From the NCBI GenBank assembly GCA_020975725.1, contig QXJR01000006.1, positions 1,116,001 to 1,180,000 on the forward strand: a stretch of DNA of 64,000 nucleotides, given 5' to 3'. The notes under the pieces were generated by a model. That model saw only the letters and a list, made by a program, of their open reading frames with translations. It was not told where the DNA came from and did not search any database. Origin of the DNA: Picocystis sp. L7 (Eukaryota; Chlorophyta; Picocystophyceae; Picocystales; Picocystaceae). The position numbers and the translations under genes were made by a program. Position 1 is the first letter of the stretch; every line of letters starts with the position of its first letter. Shown here piece after piece: positions 1 through 10,754 of the stretch.

Positions 1-3000
1 TTGCGAATGGTATGGGGTTCCAGTAATGTGAAAAGCGCCAAGCGTAGCACAAAAGGCTCTGAACAACGCACGATAAGCAGGCCCGTTATCAGTGACTATT
101 CGCACAGGGCAGTGGTACCTGAAGACCAAGTTATCCAACAAAGCCATAGCCTGTTGGTGGGAACTCCATGAGCTGTGAATTGGTATGTAGACAGCGAATT
201 TTGTGAATCTGTCTACCACAGTAAGAACTGCATCGTGCCCCCGTGGGGTGAGCGGCAGATGTTCCACCACATCCAATATAACTGTATGGAATGGGTGAGG
301 GTAAAAGCGCGTTTCAGGGAACAGCTGCTGGTGGCGTTCCTGATTTGCAGGCTTTTGTAGCTGGCAAGTTGGGCAGCGCGCCACAAAATGCTGGATATGC
401 CCCCTCATTCCTTGCCAGTAAAAGTGCCGAAGGGCTGTTTGGTACGTACGCGTAACGCCAAAGTGAGCCCTATCATGAACGAGATGCAGTAGATCCTGGC
501 GCAGCGCGTTGTCAGCAGGGACAACCACTGACTGGTGGCCCTCTCGTGCTGAGAACAATAGACTATCCTTGGTAATATAATTGTTTCCAGGTGTGCGTAA
601 AAGGTCCTGGTATTTGGCATCGGCGAGGGCAGCTGTATGCAAGCGCTGTAGTATGGTAGGACCCTCACTAGTCTTACGATCTACGGCATTAAGACAGCGG
701 GTTCGTATTGCTGCATTAGACACTAGGAGACCACACACAGTCCCAGCAGGACTGCGGCATGCTAGCGGTCGAAGCGTCCGTGTGTGGTTCTGAATCCATG
801 GCCACAGCATATTGGCGATCCACCCAATAGGGAATGCGTTGCCACACATCCGGTGACGGTCAATCTCTGAGACCCCGGCTGCTGCTGTGTCCCCAGCTTG
901 CATTCCTACAGCTCTCTCTCTTTCTGCTGCAGTCATTGGTCGGCGGGAGTTATCCTCGGCTATCACCCACGCAGCCTGGTTACGGTCGCTGTGTGAGTTC
1001 GCGCTGGCCATTAAAGAAGGGCACTTAAGTATAGGGTGCCCCATCCCATCTTTGGGAACTGTTGCCCCTGTGTCCAGACAATCCTGCCACAGTAGAGGAA
1101 TTGCGTTGAACTCGATAGCCGACCCAGTCCTTGCAAGGAGTGAGGTCCAACAGTATCGATGCCTAGCCTGCGCGCAATACAGCGAGAGATCATGCAATTC
1201 TGGCTCGCCAAACCACTGATTCACTGTCCAGAAATCTTTCTCTAAGTGAGGGGCAAAAGGTGTACACTCAATCAAGTAATCTGGATTCTTCAGCCGATGT
1301 TTAATGGCATCTACTGCTGTGAACAGCTCTCGGACGTCGCGCAGTCCAAGAGGTGGTGTAGTGGCTGAAGTGTTTGCTCTCGAGAAGGGCTGGCATGGGA
1401 CTCCCGCAATGATTAAATCAACCTTTGGTAGGCAACGCCGGCTCGTAAGTGCTTTCACATCATTCCCATATCTGAATATGTCCTTCCGCGTGAATAGTCC
1501 AGGATGTTCCAACCTAACTTGGTGGAACACTCGTAGGATGGCCGATCGGCAGGCCGCATCCAACTCCACTGCTATATAGTCGATTATCAGCGGCGAGTCA
1601 ACCGGTACTATGAGCCCCAAGGCGCGAAGTACGGTGCCCGTTCCCGCGCACAAATCGAGAATACAAATCTTCTTCTGGTCTACTTTTTCTGAAGTATGCC
1701 TGGAGAAGTAGTCGGGTCCACCGTTCATGGTGCCAGGTCGGTACTCGACCGTGAAAGGAGCAAAGTAGCTCAGTTTCTCCGACCATCGCATTTCGCGGGG
1801 GCTGAGCTGTTCTGTGGCTTTGGAGGTGAGATACTGGCTAGCCTTGTTGTCCGTAAGCACTGTAAAAGGCTGACCAAAGAGTAAGTGTCTCCAGTGTTGA
1901 AGCGCGTAAATTATCGCGCAAGTCTCCTTCTCCGCTGGATGGTAATTAAGTTGAGCGCTGTTGAATTTCTTGGACCAGTACTCAACTGGGCGCCACTCGT
2001 CATTCTCATACTGTTGTATGAGTGCTGCTCCCATACCCGTGTCCGACGCATCAGTCTCTACCCGTATGGGCAAGTCGTTATTAAATAGGCGTAGGACAGG
2101 AGCTGATGTCAAAGCCTGGACCAAATCCTGGAATGCCTTCTCCTGTGGGGGTTTCCAGTACCTCTGAAAGTCATACTTGCACGCAGCCTGATTAAGGTCA
2201 GTAAGGGGGGCTGCCATGTCGGTGTACTGGGGTACGAACCGCATGTAGAACTGACACAGGCCTAGGAAGGCCATGTTTTCTCGTTGCGTTGTGGGACGAG
2301 GGAAGTTCTTGATCTTCTGGACCAAATGATCGGTACAAGTCATCTCTCCCTCTTTGATGCGGTAACCGACCCACTCGAGCGTGCTCTGAAAGAACGCACA
2401 CTTTGACCGTTTCAAGCGGATATCCTCCCTCGAGCAGACTTCGAAGAATTGCTCCAGTTGTTGGAAGTGCTTGTCTTTGGTTTCTGAATGGACCAAAACA
2501 TCATCCATGTAAACCTTTAGGAACATCATATGTCCAAAAATCCTGTTCATCATTCGTTGAAACATTGCGGGCGCGTTCGCCACGCCCATGGGCATTACCT
2601 TCCAAACATAACTCCCAAAAGGAGTTACCACTGCTGTCTTCTGAATATCTTCCTTGCTCATGGGCACCTGGTGGAAGCCGTCCAGGGCATCCATCGACGA
2701 AAAATACCTAGCTCCTTGCAGGTTGTTCAAATAGTCGTCGATACGTGGTAAGGGGTAACGGTCCTTCACCGTCACATTGTTTAAGAAGCGGTAGTCAAAA
2801 ACTACCCTCCAGCCTCCATCCTTTTTCGGTACCAAGATAACTGGGGCACCCCAACTAGACCCAGCACATAGGTCCATCTTGCCTTCATCGACGTACTGAG
2901 CAATCAATTCCCGTAAGGCAGTCTGCTGAGTTGGGGACAAGCGATAATAGTTTCTGTATTGAGGATGCGCCTCCGGCGTTAGTTGAATTGAGAAGGACTC

Positions 3001-3840
3001 CCCAGGAACTCGCTCAAGTGGCGGCCCCTTCCTTGGTTCAAAGACGTGAGCGTAACGATGCTCCAATAGGTGATCCAGCCGCTGTTGCTCCGATGGGTCA
3101 AGTCCCCAAGCATCGGTAACCTTTGACCTCATCTTCGTCAGGTCCAGTTCCTCTTCGGTCAGTTCGTAGGCTGTGTCCAGTGGTTGTATCATGAGGAATA
3201 GGCATCCTGGTTGTTGTACGGCTTGACGCACCTCTGATCGCGGTACGATTAGGTCAAGTTTACGCTGGGAGATAAAGTTTCGATCTCCGTGGATTGAATG
3301 AACACGATCCTCTGCATCGCGCAATTTCATCCGATGATTCGGCCAGTCTAAGCTGACTAGGTGGGCAGCACAAAAGCTTGCTCCTAGGATACAATCAAAG
3401 GTACCCAAGGGTGCAACTCCAAAGTGTAAGGTTGTCTTGAAGCCATCCATGGTTATCGTGGCTTTAATGACCGGGGCTCGGTGTACGTCCTCGCCAACGG
3501 CCACGCTAAAATCAAAGTAATTTTCGGTCGTCTTCCAGGTGTATCCGTCTGGATCTTCTTTTTGTAGTTTTCTAAATAAGTCATCGCTAATAAAACAGTA
3601 GCTAGCCAATGTATCTAAGTAGGCCTGGGTCAATATTTTTTTGTTTTGTCCAAAGTATGTAGTAGCAGCCAAGAACTCCTGGCGTGGCACCGTGCGTTTG
3701 CTGGGCCTCAAGTAAACGATGCCCAAGTCATCGCTATTTGGGAGGGTTGTAGTTCCTGCTCCCGGCTCCATCCCGGCAGTGTCGAGGACACCGGGATGGA
3801 GCGCCTTCAGTTTTTTGATGCATTGACTGTGCTCTTTGCT
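1..3840 (-). CDS. pol: Gypsy Pol polyprotein: protease region, RT, RNase H, cytosine methyltransferase, integrase (partial)
   Basis: I read this frame from the sequence: it is open from 3840 to base 1, about 1,280 codons. The region near 3,480-3,350 (FGVAPLGTFDCILGASF) fits the second half of a retroviral-type aspartic protease. RT begins near 2,940 with WGAPVILVPKKDGGWR and has FLKVYMDDVLVHS at about 2,520-2,480 as the YxDD box. RNase H follows at about 2,080-1,730 (VETDASDTGMGAAL, then LTDNKA). A methyltransferase occupies about 1,675-780. The integrase zinc finger (LVHDRAHFG... to RCPTCQ) lies at about 490-362 and the core motifs VVDRFTKF and VTDNGPAY at about 215-80. The integrase C-terminus is beyond the window. 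Expression is probably by minus-one frameshift from gag. Confidence 0.88.
780..1675 (-). other. C5-cytosine DNA methyltransferase domain inside Gypsy pol
   Basis: About 298 residues in frame between RNase H and integrase. Motif I (AdoMet loop) is ILDLCAGTGTVLRALG. IAVELDAACRSA follows as motif II/III. Motif IV with the catalytic Cys is IIAGVPCQPFSRAN (plus-strand about 1,371-1,411). A motif VI-like segment is YLIECTPF, and AQARHRYCWTSLL matches motif VIII. TAAERERAVGM and RHRMCGNAFPIGWI match motifs IX and X. The segments GNDVKAL and AQARHRYCW lie where DNMT3 enzymes have VNDVRNI and SAAHRARYFW, so I place it nearer the DNMT3 (de novo) class than DNMT1. Such domains are known in retrotransposons of dinoflagellates and the charophyte Klebsormidium (de Mendoza and colleagues, 2018), where they were proposed to methylate the element's own DNA. 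Activity of this copy is inferred. Confidence 0.88.
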
Positions 3841-5021
3841 TTACACTCGCGCTGGTCATGACCATAGCGGAAGCACCTCATGCAAAGAGAATTCTGTAGG
3901 CATATCGCTTTCTCCTCAGCTGCAAGCGTCGCTCCTAGAGCCTTGTCTTGGAGGCTGAGTTGGGCAGCCTTGACCGTCTCTTGCATTTCTGGGGTAAGGT
4001 CAAAGTAAGATTTGTGCCGGCGTTTGGATGTAGGATTGTCCAGTCCTTGAGTGTTTGGCATGGCTGAAACTGATGTTACCACCTTCTTGGGGAAGTCGTT
4101 GCTCCTTCGCTCGGCGTGTCCCCAACTTCTGCCCGTCGGGGGTCTCGTTGGACGCTCGATTGTCTTTTCCAAACGCATAATAGTAGCAGCCATCTCCCAA
4201 GGTCCCTTTGGGGGATCTTGTTTGAGGTCGACTACGATGAGGCTGAGATGTTTTTCCAAAGCGCTTGAAAGATCGCGCGGTAGGCCAGCTCGTAAGCGGT
4301 TGGCGATGTCAGGTTTGCCCACATGCTCACAAGTGGGATCCGTGGACATGTTGATGACAAAGCTCAGGGTCGTCAACCGGTTGAGGAACTCAATAATTGT
4401 TTCCCCAACTCTCATCCTTGCTCTATGAAATTCCCCCCATGCGTCGGGGCCCGGGTCACGACGCTGGAAGGTGTCCTTCAAGGATTGGAAAAGTTGATGC
4501 ACGTTCTTGATGTTTTCCTTGTTTTCCATTATGGTATTATCAATTAGGATCCGCGCGGTACCTCCGAGAGTTTGAAGTGCAAGCACAAGCTGCTGAGCTT
4601 CATCTTTGGCGTAGCATTGGGACCAACAACTAACCTCGCGATACCAATGCATCAACGCATATGGATTTCCCACTAGCTCATTTCCAGAAAATTCTTTCGG
4701 CCTCCGTAAAGACACTCCTTGGAGTGACCTTGCATCTCCCAAGGATTCATAGAGGCTAGTAAGCTCTTGAAGTCCTCTTTCTTGCTGATTTTCTTGTTCT
4801 TCACTTCCCTCCACCGGACTTTGCGTGGGGAGGCCACTCTCTTGGAGTTGACGCAACCTCGCCAATTCCTCTCTTGCCTCTTCCAATTCTTGAGTCACTC
4901 TTTGTCTTGATTCTTCAGACCCTTGATGGGCTAACATGGCTTGTTGAAGTTCTTGCTCCAAGCGACGAACTCTATCTTGACGAGTCACGGGAGTTTGTCC
5001 TCCCCTTCCGTTGTCCTCCAT
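3807..5021 (-). CDS. gag: Gypsy Gag protein with zinc knuckle
   Basis: A 404-residue frame whose first ATG lies at the 5021 end. Residues 1-75 are rich in Glu, Gln and Arg with coiled-coil character. The middle resembles a retrotransposon capsid domain (a run near residues 125-260 with paired aromatic and acidic residues). Near the C-terminus is a CCHC zinc knuckle, CMRCFRYGHDQREC, typical of Gag nucleocapsid. Gag coats the element RNA and forms the virus-like particle. The gag frame ends over the start of the pol frame, and the heptamer A-AAA-AAC lies just before its stop (plus-strand 3810-3816), the classical minus-one frameshift signal many Gypsy elements use to make Gag-Pol. Family assignment is firm; the capsid assignment rests on position and composition. 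Confidence 0.85.
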   Translation of the reverse strand: MEDNGRGGQTPVTRQDRVRRLEQELQQAMLAHQGSEESRQRVTQELEEAREELARLRQLQESGLPTQSPVEGSEEQENQQERGLQELTSLYESLGDARSLQGVSLRRPKEFSGNELVGNPYALMHWYREVSCWSQCYAKDEAQQLVLALQTLGGTARILIDNTIMENKENIKNVHQLFQSLKDTFQRRDPGPDAWGEFHRARMRVGETIIEFLNRLTTLSFVINMSTDPTCEHVGKPDIANRLRAGLPRDLSSALEKHLSLIVVDLKQDPPKGPWEMAATIMRLEKTIERPTRPPTGRSWGHAERRSNDFPKKVVTSVSAMPNTQGLDNPTSKRRHKSYFDLTPEMQETVKAAQLSLQDKALGATLAAEEKAICLQNSLCMRCFRYGHDQRECKAKSTVNASKN

Positions 5022-6369
5022 GATCGAGGTCTGCAGGTGAAATTCAAAGACGTCTTGTGACCAGGAGACGCAGATTCAGGACTTGATGTATCGAACAAAC
5101 TTGTAGATCTCAATCTCAGCTTTTGAACGGTATATTGTATGGCTCGTGTTTCCTTGTGACGGTTGCACAATGGTGCTTTTACGGCTGCTGGCCCTATTCT
5201 TCTTCCTTGAGAATCGGTACGTCGTGCGGAAAGGAAACCCGCGTCGGCTCAAAGGCGCGTGAGGAAAAGAGCGCGCAAAAGCTTCGACTCTATTGCGCAA
5301 GCGTCCGTGGAATGAGCAACGCAAAGGCTCACGTCCGAAGCGCAATCCCACACGGTGTTGCTACGCTCCTTCTCTCTTGACGGAACGACGAGTGGACGTC
5401 CTTTTTTCTCTCAAAGCAAAGTGATTCTGATGTATTACGAAGCAATGATGGCATAAGTATTGCCCCTTGAATGGGCACGACAGCCTGGCGCCCCACTCGC
5501 ATGCACCCTGGTCACGTGAGGGGTCGCCAGGTGAAAACTGCTCCCCAGGCAGGGACCGCACCGATGGGGAGCTTGTTTCCCTGGGGTTACGCCCCACGGG
5601 CGCGTGCCGAGGACTCTGATTCCGGGGCAGAATCTCTTCTTCGCCCCGGAATGATCTTCGACCCTTTCTTGCCCTAACACGATAAGGGGCAGTCCTGTGC
5701 CTGTTTTGGGTCACTTTAGGTCCATAAAAAAAAGGGGGGTGGTCTCTAGTGACCCTACTTGGATACTCCTACTTGGTCTGGTTCGAATCGGGACTCGATG
5801 GGTGCCCCGAGATAGTAAAGGCATGCAACAGCTGCTGCCCATGCATATAATGACAGCGAGCATGCCGTCACCAAGGTTTCACCGTTTGTTGCAGTTTATG
5901 GGTGCCCCTCTAGATTACCCTGGCACCTGCAATTACCCACTATGCACGGTGCTTCCGCGAACACATCCGTTTGTTCAACCGATCATCGTATTGAAACCTT
6001 TTTGAAACAACAGCAACATGTATACAAAGCTATTCTGCGGAATTTACAGAAACAGGCAGATTCATTCCGTGAACTGCGAAAAAACCGTACGCCACGTAGT
6101 GTTACAAAGCGTCTGTGGAGGACGTTGGACACACGGTGGGCAGTTGGGACCCTCGGCTCTCCACGTGGAGGGAAGGAGCTCTTCCTTCCCGTTGGGTCCT
6201 CTCGCGGACAGCCAACGCTCTTGCCGCTCCCCTTCTTTCGGAGGGAGGGCTTGCTCACGACCTCTTCCACGCCTCCTCCGGCGTGCTGATGGTGCACGTT
6301 CTCTGCTGGTGGAGCACCGTGGACGTCACCTCGTTGAGCAAGTTGATAAGTGTGTTACAAAGCAAAGAG
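5022..6369. other. Leader and flank of the left Gypsy element; no gene recognised
   Basis: This stretch lies upstream of gag in element orientation. It probably contains the 5' untranslated leader, primer-binding site and perhaps part of the 5' LTR of the methyltransferase-bearing element, but I could not place their limits. Small open frames here have no protein-like composition. No RNA gene is seen. Confidence 0.3.
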
Positions 6370-6800
6370 GGACTACTATGTCTACCTCTCTTCCTCTCTC
6401 ACCGCCTCTCACTGGCGGTTGGAAATCGGAGCAAGTGGGGCGGTGCGGCACTCCACGTGCTCCCTAAAGTTACATCTGACCGTCCATTGGGCTCGCCCCG
6501 GGGCGAACGTGAGCTGGCAGTTGCATCTTCACCATTCATGCCCCCCAGCCCTACCTTCTCGAAGGAGAGGCAGGGGCGGGGTCGAGTCATTCGGTCGGTT
6601 TGTCCCGGTCGAACTCCCCAGTATCCCTTTCAGGGACTCGTTCTGACCCGGGGCGACCCTCCTTCAATACGATACCCATCGAGCCAGCCGTAGTGGGGTA
6701 ATGGGGGACACAGTTGTTCCTCGTCCATCCAGGGTCTCGATCCTATGGACCAGGGTCGCATAAGGCCCTCGGTAGTTAACCAGGAGGGCATGGCTTCACA
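6370..6800 (-). repeat. LTR-like block, inverted relative to 7,636-8,050
   Basis: This segment shares scattered blocks with the reverse complement of about 7,640-8,050. The clearest is a 22-bp match with one mismatch (6,543-6,564 against 7,859-7,879, core CCCAGCCCTACCTTCT). TCTACCTCTCT and a GGCGGTT stem also recur. The orientation fits a 5' LTR of a minus-strand Gypsy element. The blocks are divergent, so this is an old or cross-family match and the edges are approximate. Confidence 0.35.
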
Positions 6801-6809
6801 AGAGGACCA

Positions 6810-7634
6810 GGCCTGCCTCGCGCAACACGTAGCTTCAAGCCAGGAGATTTGGTCAAGGTTCAGTATGGACTCAAAAGTCCTACTGACAAACACAAACTCG
6901 ATCCCTACTATGTAGGTCCGTTCACCATTGTAGAGGAGTTGGGGACAGGAGCGTATCGCCTGGAGCTACCCAACAACTCCCCATATTCTGATCGTATTAA
7001 TGCAGACCGCTTGGAAAAATGGGTGGATTCGGACTTCACAGTATTTCCTACACATTCAGGACATCCGCAGCATGCATTACTGCCTCCACACACTCAAGTG
7101 GAGCCAGTTCATCACACCATCCGTTACTTGCTGCGAGATTATTCGTTGTTCCCAGCAGCCAGCGTTCGATATTGGGTGCAAACGGACTCCGTCTCGACCC
7201 CGTTCGTGTGGATCGATGGAACAAGCTATCTTTTGGAAGAATTCCTCTCATTGGAAGGAACAAATGGCTGCATACCAGAAACAGGTATAACACAGAACAA
7301 CTTTCAGCATGTTAAACAGCACAAACAAGAGGTATATTTGCAGAGTCCTGCACCCATCATGGTCAACACCTGGACCTCAAGCCACCTGCCCATGCAAGTC
7401 CGTAAACGACCGCGGTTCAAACCACCTGCTGACCTGCCGCATGCCGTGGTACAGGACCTCTTCCATGTCACCGATGACAAATCAGAATTCTACCAGGGAA
7501 CAGTGATCCAGAAGCATGACAAGAGATGCCGTGTGCAATGGACAGATGGATATGAATCAACACATACCGTGGCAGAAATTCAGACCATGCTCTATGACCC
7601 CATCAGTTACATTTATGATTTCAATCATGCTTAG
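6810..7634 (+). mobile_element. Gypsy integrase C-terminal fragment (fossil)
   Basis: A plus-strand open frame whose N-terminal part, SFKPGDLVKVQYGL followed by KLDPYYVGPFTIVEELGTGA, is the GPY/F-type C-terminal domain of Ty3/Gypsy integrases. The last 55 or so residues (FYQGTVIQKHDKRCRVQWTD, then VAEIQTML) resemble the small chromo- or Tudor-like tail that many Gypsy integrases carry. The integrase core, RT and gag are absent upstream, where the LTR-like block begins. It is a 5'-truncated fragment in opposite orientation to the element at 1-5021. It may come from the same family, whose own integrase C-terminus lies outside the window. Confidence 0.7.
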
Positions 7635-7635
7635 G

Positions 7636-8050
7636 TGTGTCAGTTAGAGACAGGAACCAGGAGAATGTAGGCCCCATAGGCCCTATCCATGAGAGGGCCC
7701 CTTCGAACCCCTCTCCGAGTTGGGTCGAGACCTGGTCCGGTCAGGACCCTTGTAGTAAGGGGACTCGCCCCTTACTAAGGGACCTCCCCATCGAAGACTC
7801 GAACGGAACAGACCGGGACTGAAGGGTTGTGGTGTTTGGAATCCCTTCCCTCAATCCCTTCTAGAAGGTAGGGCTGGGGCAACTCAACGGTGGCGATGCG
7901 ACGGACAGGCCAGGGTCGCTTGGAAACGACCCTTCGGGACCATCCGATGCATCGCCCGCCCCCCACGTGGGCAGTTGGGGAGCCCCGCCAGGCTGTCTTC
8001 AACCGCTCAAGGGCGGTTGAGAGAGAGGTAGACCCCTAGGTCCCTCCCCT
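7636..8050 (+). repeat. Putative 3' LTR relic of the plus-strand Gypsy fragment
   Basis: It starts with TGTGTCAG directly after the stop of the integrase fragment, as a 3' LTR would, and shares inverted blocks with 6,370-6,800. The 3' edge and any target duplication were not found. Bases 8,050-8,180 hold no recognisable gene. Confidence 0.35.
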
Positions 8051-8182
8051 TGTCTTTTTAGTTCACTTGCTTTCTTTCGGAAGCGCTACCGCCTTCCCAA
8101 CGCCTCCTCCACTTCACGACCTTCAGACGACGCTCTTTTCGGTGCTGGTGAGACCCTGAGCACGTGCCACATCAGTCGGACG

Positions 8183-8848
8183 CTACACTAGGTCGGTCGT
8201 TGATCCAGTAGGGGAAGTGCGGGATGGATTTCCCGATCGTGCTCGCTTTTGCTGTCGTTGCACTTGCTGCAAGCAAAGCACCTCGCCAAGGCGTTGTTTC
8301 TCCTCTCGAGCCTGATCCTTCTTGGACCGGGCCTTGTCCTTCATTGCTTCCGCGGCCTCAAAGCGGGCGCATACTTCTTCGCACAGGTGGGCGTATTCCT
8401 CGTCAAATACCCCTCCGCTTCTGCCTGTTGCACGCAACGCTGCCTTCTCGTTTTCACGATGAGCCCGCAGGAGATCAAGGATTCGACGCCGGACCTGTTT
8501 TCGCTCCAACTTCCAACTTCCGAAGAGAGAAGGATAGAGGCTTCGAAGTCGTTCGTGGAACAACCTCCAAGCCGCCTCCTTGTCCTTATTTGTTTGCTCC
8601 TCGATGAAGCAACAATCATTGTCCAAGACGACGGATAAAATCGCCTTGAGATGGGCAATCGTCCATGTCCTACCACGATCCATCGACTTAGTAAGGGGAG
8701 GCGTCCCAAACATCTCACTCGGAGGATCCACATGGTGTTGCTTGCTCACAGCAAGTTCGCACGGCGGTGCTATGAGGTCGCACACGTCTCCTGTCGTAGG
8801 CGCATCAACAATAAGACTTCCTCCGGTGCTTCCAACACCACCTTCCAT
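8183..8848 (-). CDS. Myb/SANT-like DNA-binding protein with C-terminal coiled coil
   Basis: A 221-residue frame starting at an ATG (8848). Residues about 58-130 have the three-helix pattern of Myb/SANT-like or trihelix domains: RTWTIAHLKAILSVVLDND, then EAAWRLFHERLRSLYP, then ERKQVRRRILDLLRAH, with spaced Trp and aromatic residues. Residues about 145-205 (FDEEYAHLCEEVCARFEAAE, then KDKARSKKDQAREEKQRLGE) are highly charged and probably form a coiled coil. The C-terminal tail is Ser/Thr/Arg-rich. Such small proteins occur both as host transcription regulators and as accessory proteins of DNA transposons. The setting, between Gypsy relics and a recombinase gene, favours a transposon link. No transposase lies beside it. 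Function is inferred from the fold pattern only. Confidence 0.5.
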   Translation of the reverse strand: MEGGVGSTGGSLIVDAPTTGDVCDLIAPPCELAVSKQHHVDPPSEMFGTPPLTKSMDRGRTWTIAHLKAILSVVLDNDCCFIEEQTNKDKEAAWRLFHERLRSLYPSLFGSWKLERKQVRRRILDLLRAHRENEKAALRATGRSGGVFDEEYAHLCEEVCARFEAAEAMKDKARSKKDQAREEKQRLGEVLCLQQVQRQQKRARSGNPSRTSPTGSTTDLV

Positions 8849-9955
8849 CCCTAAACCTAATGCTGGAGGATGGGACGCTCGTCAGTTTGCTTTCATTCGG
8901 TGGTGGCTACTCGATGGATCGATTCGAGACACTATTCTCTTTGTCACGCAGATGCAATCGGATGCTCCAAGGGACGTGGACGGCCTGCACCAGTCGAAAG
9001 CTCCCTTCCCGCGAATCCCGCAATGTTGCAGCAATCAGCATATGCCGCAGAGGACACCCAACCCTTCCCCATTTTCCCGGTCCGTTTGCAGAACTACCAT
9101 GAACCAGCAACAGGGGTGAGATTTTGGCGAAAGGGACACTTCCCCCTTTTCCCTCCTCCCCACCCCACCGCCACTTTTCTTCATAGGGAGAGAGGGGGTG
9201 TCGCTGTGGGATCCGTGAAGCCTCCGGAGGACCTCTTCGGACGTTGATGCTCCAATCGAAGTTGTAGATCACTTTGTTGTGCACGGTTTTGATCGATGGA
9301 TCCCGGCCTGGTTCGGCCCGTGCAAGAGCCGGGAGGCCCGCATACGTCCCAGGGTCTTTTGGTCGTGGATCCTGCCTCGTTTCTCCTGGCGGGTGCTCCT
9401 TCCTTTCGATGCGCGTATCTCTTCGAATATCGGTTGAAATCGAACAAACGATGGCTCGTTGAATAGATCTCAACGTGATCTTTCAAAGATGCTCTCAAAA
9501 TGCCCAAATTCTGCTTGGAGCAATTTCTAGAGGCGAAAAACCACTCGCAAGTGGTGGGAAGCCCAAACGGCACCGCTTCTTCGCACCTTCCCAACGGCAG
9601 CCAGGCATCCACGGGGAACCGAACCGCCAAACCCGCGGAAAGGAAAGACGGAAAGATAGGACACCTTCATGAGAAAAAGCACATCGAGAGTCGATGCTCC
9701 TGGTGCCATGAAGCGCATGGGCAACCGCCTGGCCAAAACGCCCCAAAAAGGGTGAATTTGGAGAGCTCCCCAAGCCAGCCGCGCCGAGTTCACCCCGAAG
9801 ACAACCGATCCAGGACTAACCAAGCTCGGATTCGGATTCTCCTCGTCGAATCACTTAGAAACACCGCAAAAAAGAACGGGGAACAGGCCTGATGAGAAGA
9901 AAAAGCCCGAGGACTCACGCTTTCCCGAAGTGGCGGTGGGGTGCCCCCCCCTTTT
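8849..9955. other. Intergenic, no gene recognised
   Basis: GC-rich sequence with several short overlapping open frames on both strands, none with a recognisable domain or convincing composition. No tRNA, rRNA or clear repeat was seen. Confidence 0.4.
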
Positions 9956-9960
9956 GCAGA

Positions 9961-10400
9961 AATCCCCCCAGGGGGGATTTCTGATTTCGGGTCAACCCGG
10001 ATTTTGGTGCAACTCGAGAGTTTTTTCTCGACCCCGGGCGGGTCGAGTTGCACCAAAATGGTTTCCGGAACTGGGGGACGTTGCCCGGGGACGCCTTCCT
10101 CGGGGGGGCATCGGTGGATCGGGGCCCACCCCCCCTGTTCCCCGGTGATCTTCGTGGGGGGGATTCCGTGGGGGAGAACACAGGGATCTTTCCACGTCCC
10201 CGGGGGGGTGGATCGTGAATCGATTCGTCCCCAGCCGAATAAAAACGCAACCAGCGCGGTTTCCGGAGGGGTTTCAGACGCCGATCGAGGCCTCCCGGGG
10301 ACGCTCCAAGGGACGCCGGGGACGTGGAAACTAGTTTCCACGTGGTTTCCATCCTCCCCTCCCTCAAACGTCCCTGGTGGATCGGTTTCCATGGAAACCA
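9961..10400. repeat. Cluster of perfect short palindromes
   Basis: Within 440 bp there are several perfect or near-perfect hairpins. One has 9-bp arms AATCCCCCC/GGGGGGATT with a one-base spacer (9,961-9,979). Another has CTCGACCC/GGGTCGAG arms near 10,027-10,048. A 22-bp perfect palindrome spans 10,322-10,343, centred on ACTAGT, and a 16-bp perfect palindrome spans 10,384-10,399 (GGTTTCCATGGAAACC). The density is well above chance and suggests a structured non-coding repeat, perhaps the end of a mobile element. Confidence 0.6.
9972..10015 (+). repeat. 44-bp inverted repeat, left copy (partner 14,663-14,705)
   Basis: The block starting GGGGGGATTTCTGATTTCGG and ending GGTGCAACTC recurs as its reverse complement at 14,663-14,705, essentially identical. 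The two copies face each other across 4.65 kb that contains the tyrosine recombinase gene. Confidence 0.75.
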
Positions 10401-10754
10401 GGAAACACTTACATCGACGTAAACGTCCTAGGCAAACCCTACCACTCGTGGCACACGACGACGCCCACGAAACCACACGCGAAGGGCACGGCTTGATGGG
10501 AGGGGGGATGAGACAGCATCGGGACGAACGAAGAGGATGCCGCGGTGGCTCTGCTGGATGCCATGAACGGACACACGATGGGGAAAGCTTGCGTGTCCAC
10601 CTGCGAGCGGCACGTCGGCAGAAGCCAAAGCGACAGGAAACTGGAAAGGACAGGAACCTCGGCATCAACCCGACAGTCAGGCTCATCCTGCATGTACCTC
10701 CTCTTGCGTGAACGGCTCGACCCGAATTCTTCGGGTTTTCTGCCAATGCTGGAT

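Larger units (their letters stand above)
1..5021 (-). mobile_element. Ty3/Gypsy LTR retrotransposon carrying a DNA methyltransferase (partial, runs off left edge)
   Basis: On the minus strand a gag frame is followed by a long pol frame that stays open to base 1. Visible pol order is a putative protease region, reverse transcriptase, RNase H, a C5-cytosine methyltransferase, then the integrase zinc finger and catalytic core. The RT-RNaseH-integrase order is that of Ty3/Gypsy. No break is seen in the part inside the window, so the copy looks whole as far as it can be read and is probably young. The 3' end lies outside the window. The 5' LTR has not been delimited: an LTR-like block in the right orientation lies at about 6,370-6,800. 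Confidence 0.9.
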
